Source of the DNA: Micavibrio sp. UBA5703
GTDB taxonomy: Bacteria; Pseudomonadota; Alphaproteobacteria; Micavibrionales; Micavibrionaceae
Length of the DNA stretch: 16,635 bases
Assembly (NCBI GenBank): GCA_002420015.1
Contig: DIHF01000010.1
Location: 22,966-39,600, forward strand
Direction: 5' to 3'
Position numbers and translations under genes: made by a program
The notes under the pieces: model-generated
Database searches by the model: none
What the model was told of the DNA's origin: nothing
Seen by the model: only the letters and a program-made list of their open reading frames with translations
Part shown: piece after piece, positions 14,790 through 16,635 of the stretch
Position numbering within the stretch: position 1 is the first letter of the stretch
How the letters are laid out: the number at the start of each line of letters is the position of its first letter

Positions 14790-15572
14790 ATGACACAGAA
14801 ACGAAGACTTGTGGCCGCGCTGGCCTGCCGTGCCAGGGGTTCCCGCCTGTACGGGAAACCGTTGCAACCTCTCGATATTAAAACGGAATATAACATCCTC
14901 GATTTTATCATCGATGGTCTGAAGGCGCGGGAGGAGATAGATGAAATCGTCCTTGGCATCGCGGAAGGAACGGAAAACCTTGTTTTCAAGGATGTCGCGC
15001 AGCGCCATGGTATCAAGCACATCATCGGCAGCGAAAAGGACGTTTTGATGCGCCTGATCCAGTGCGGCCGTGCCGGAAACGCCACGGATGTTTTCCGCAT
15101 CACCACCGAATGCCCGTTTCTGGCGTGGGAGCTGCTGGCGCCCGCGTGGCAGGCGCATGTCAACAAAGGCAACGACATTACCGTTACAGACTACATGGCG
15201 GAAGGCATGAACTTTGAAATCTATACGCAGGAATCCCTGGAGCGCAGTCACGCGAAGGGCGGCGATTATGAACGCAGCGAATTCTGCTCCGCCTATCCAC
15301 GCCGCCACCCGGACGAATTCAAGATTGAAATCATCGCGCCGGAAAAGCATGGCCAGCGCCTTGATCTGCGCCTGACGGTCGATTATCCCGAGGATCTCGT
15401 CGTCTGCCGCAGGGTCTATGAGGCTCTGAAATCGAAAGCCCCGCATATTCCGATCCACGATATTATCGCGTTTCTGGATGCCAACCCGCACCTGAACGAA
15501 ACGCTAAAGCCCTTCATCGATCAAACTCCGATCTGGGCCAGCGTCGTTGAAACGAAAAAAACGGGAACATGA
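14790..15572 (+). CDS. SpsF-like cytidylyltransferase
   Basis: The 260-residue protein resembles the SpsF/CMP-sugar cytidylyltransferase family, which activates ulosonic acids with CTP. The nucleotide-binding start is LVAALACRARGSRLYGKPL, a version of the usual R-x-x-S-x-RLPGKPL loop with Tyr for Pro. Further signatures are RITTECPFLAWELL, where the usual metal-binding GDCP reads TECP, and LRLTVDYPEDL near residues 192-202. It is the only nucleotidyltransferase in the window and no conventional PseF is seen, so it is the candidate to make CMP-pseudaminic acid, the CMP form of the product of the neighbouring second synthase, or both. It starts immediately after the previous stop and overlaps the acetyltransferase gene by 4 bp. 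Confidence 0.8.
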   Translation: MTQKRRLVAALACRARGSRLYGKPLQPLDIKTEYNILDFIIDGLKAREEIDEIVLGIAEGTENLVFKDVAQRHGIKHIIGSEKDVLMRLIQCGRAGNATDVFRITTECPFLAWELLAPAWQAHVNKGNDITVTDYMAEGMNFEIYTQESLERSHAKGGDYERSEFCSAYPRRHPDEFKIEIIAPEKHGQRLDLRLTVDYPEDLVVCRRVYEALKSKAPHIPIHDIIAFLDANPHLNETLKPFIDQTPIWASVVETKKTGT

Positions 15573-16084
15573 TCGCAAACATCAGAATAGATTTAGCGAA
15601 CGGCTTGCATATACGCCCCTTGAATGTAAAGGATGCAACGCAGGAATATGCCGATGCTTTGAATGACACCGGGCGTGTCAGGTACATGACATCCGTCGGC
15701 TCGCAAAATACCTGTGAAAGTGTCGCTCGGTATATTCAAGAAAACGTTGCAAATTCCGACGTTATTTTGTTTGGCGTTTTCGAGGGTGATTGTCTTCTTG
15801 GCACCTCGCGGCTGCACGATATAGACAAGGAATGCGGTACGGCATGGATGGGAATATTTATATTCAAAGATGATTCAGCCAAAAAGGGCCTGGGTACGGC
15901 AGTTATCAAGGGTATATCAAGCTTTGCATTAGATGTTTTGGGATTGCGTGAGGTGCGCGCGGGGATTTTTGAAGACAACCCGGCTTCGGAACGGGCTTTT
16001 GAAAAAGCCGGGTTTTACGTTTTAGAGTCAAAAACCCATGAGGGAAGGTCCTACAGGATATGGATCAGGAAAAAGGCTGATTAA
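15569..16084 (+). CDS. GNAT-family N-acetyltransferase (PseH candidate)
   Basis: The 171-residue protein is a single GNAT domain of the RimJ/RimL type. It starts with LHIRPLNVKDATQEYADALN, has the strand ILFGVFEGDCLLGTSRLHDI, the acetyl-CoA pyrophosphate loop KKGLGTAVIKGI (K-K-G-L-G) and the family ending NPASERAFEKAGFYVLE. In the pseudaminic pathway PseH acetylates N4 of the PseC product, and this is the only acetyltransferase visible in the locus, so it is the best PseH candidate. It could instead acylate another amino group introduced by the class III aminotransferase. The ATG overlaps the cytidylyltransferase stop by 4 bp and the next gene begins 3 bp after its TAA. Confidence 0.8.
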   Translation: MIANIRIDLANGLHIRPLNVKDATQEYADALNDTGRVRYMTSVGSQNTCESVARYIQENVANSDVILFGVFEGDCLLGTSRLHDIDKECGTAWMGIFIFKDDSAKKGLGTAVIKGISSFALDVLGLREVRAGIFEDNPASERAFEKAGFYVLESKTHEGRSYRIWIRKKAD

Positions 16085-16087
16085 GTG

Positions 16088-16635
16088 ATGCGGCTGGTAA
16101 GGGAAAGGTTCGGATTCTTGACACTCATACACAGTATGCGTGCTTTCCTCAAGCTTGTGAAAAGCGGGCAGGGGGAGGCTTCTATCCGGCGTTGGGTCGA
16201 TGAAATGCAACATTATCTCCCTGCCGCCAGTATGGACGTATCTATAAAACAAAAACTTTTGAAGGAATCGATAGATCGCGACATCGCTCCGGCGTTGATG
16301 ATGGCAGCGGCAGGAGGGAAATTTTTCGTGGCGGTCAGGCTTCCCCATGCGTGGCGGCGCTTCCTGAAATCGAAGGGCGTGAGGTTGCATCCGGTTTCGC
16401 TTGCGCTCTGGCCGGTGGAGGTTTTGCAAAGGTTCAGGCAGGGGCTGCGGACATACAGGACATTGATGGCCAACCGGCAGGAGCCGGAGATTGTGCCGCA
16501 TGCGGTTTTGTACGGCATACACGACACTTCTTTCACGGCGACGCTGGCCGGAAAGGAGGCTCAGGATTTTCTTTCCTGGTCCCGTGCGTTCTTTTCATTG
16601 CCAAAGGAATGGGTGGTGCCGTTTTCAGGCCGCAT
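16088..16635 (+). CDS. Unrecognised protein, truncated by window edge
   Basis: An open frame of 182 codons runs from ATG 16088 to the end of the window without a stop, so the C-terminus is missing. GTG at 16085 is an in-frame alternative start. An AAAAAGG about ten bases upstream could be the ribosome site, and the 3-bp gap to the acetyltransferase indicates the same operon. The protein begins MRLVRERFGFLTLIHSMRAF and is rich in Arg, Lys, Trp and Phe with predicted helices. AALMMAAAGG-like small-residue stretches do not form a clear membrane segment. I do not recognise a family. Its place after a nonulosonic-acid pathway suggests a sugar-transfer or glycan-assembly role, but that is only a guess from position. 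Confidence 0.65.
   Translation, partial: MRLVRERFGFLTLIHSMRAFLKLVKSGQGEASIRRWVDEMQHYLPAASMDVSIKQKLLKESIDRDIAPALMMAAAGGKFFVAVRLPHAWRRFLKSKGVRLHPVSLALWPVEVLQRFRQGLRTYRTLMANRQEPEIVPHAVLYGIHDTSFTATLAGKEAQDFLSWSRAFFSLPKEWVVPFSGR

Noticed and set aside
13869..15491. A 540-codon open frame on the - strand
   Set aside because: It lies exactly antisense, codon on codon, to the second NeuB-like gene and the cytidylyltransferase gene, which share a frame because their gap is zero. It stays open because these genes avoid TTA, CTA and TCA codons. The antisense translation shows no family signature.
1..16635. CRISPR arrays, tRNA or rRNA genes, transposases, phage genes
   Set aside because: No regularly spaced repeats, RNA-gene signatures or recombinase motifs were seen; non-coding space is under 400 bp in total.

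Overview
This window is a surface-polysaccharide or glycan biosynthesis locus from a Gram-negative bacterium. An alphaproteobacterium is plausible: base composition is slightly above balanced, Shine-Dalgarno sequences are ordinary, and a MarR-type EPS-associated winged-helix regulator sits next to a NusG/RfaH paralog. The genus cannot be read from the sequence. Every gene is on the + strand and packing is tight, mostly ATGA-type 4-bp overlaps.

Region 1 (59-4154) looks like the tail of an upstream glycan operon: a GT4 glycosyltransferase, a class II glutamine-dependent asparagine-synthetase-type amidotransferase, and a second GT4 glycosyltransferase. It ends in a 107-bp imperfect palindrome (4136-4242) whose left arm supplies the last codons and stop of the second glycosyltransferase.

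Region 2 (4243-5598) is regulatory. A short dyad (4300-4314) lies upstream of a winged-helix protein with an extra C-terminal domain, which overlaps a NusG-paralog gene. Directly after the NusG paralog there is a hairpin abutting GCGGTAGCATG, which differs at one position from the core of the E. coli ops/JUMPstart element that recruits RfaH. This suggests that the NusG paralog is loaded at 5535-5569 and carries RNA polymerase through the long operon that follows.

Region 3 (5599 to the window end) is a nonulosonic-acid operon. PseB (4,6-dehydratase), PseC (aminotransferase), PseG (UDP-sugar hydrolase), PseI (pseudaminate synthase) and a GNAT acetyltransferase (PseH candidate) give most of the pseudaminic acid pathway. 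Interleaved are genes not needed for plain pseudaminic acid: a class III aminotransferase of the glutamate-1-semialdehyde aminomutase type, a SAM methyltransferase, a calcineurin-like phosphoesterase and an ATP-grasp ligase. They are followed by a second, divergent NeuB-family synthase fused back-to-back (0-bp gap) with an SpsF-like cytidylyltransferase. No conventional PseF is present, so the SpsF-like protein is the only visible candidate for CMP activation. The last gene (16088 to the end) is cut by the window edge and is not recognised.

The best candidates for something undescribed are the alphaproteobacterial-looking ops/JUMPstart-like element with its NusG paralog, and the extended pathway that may make a modified pseudaminic acid or a second ulosonic acid.
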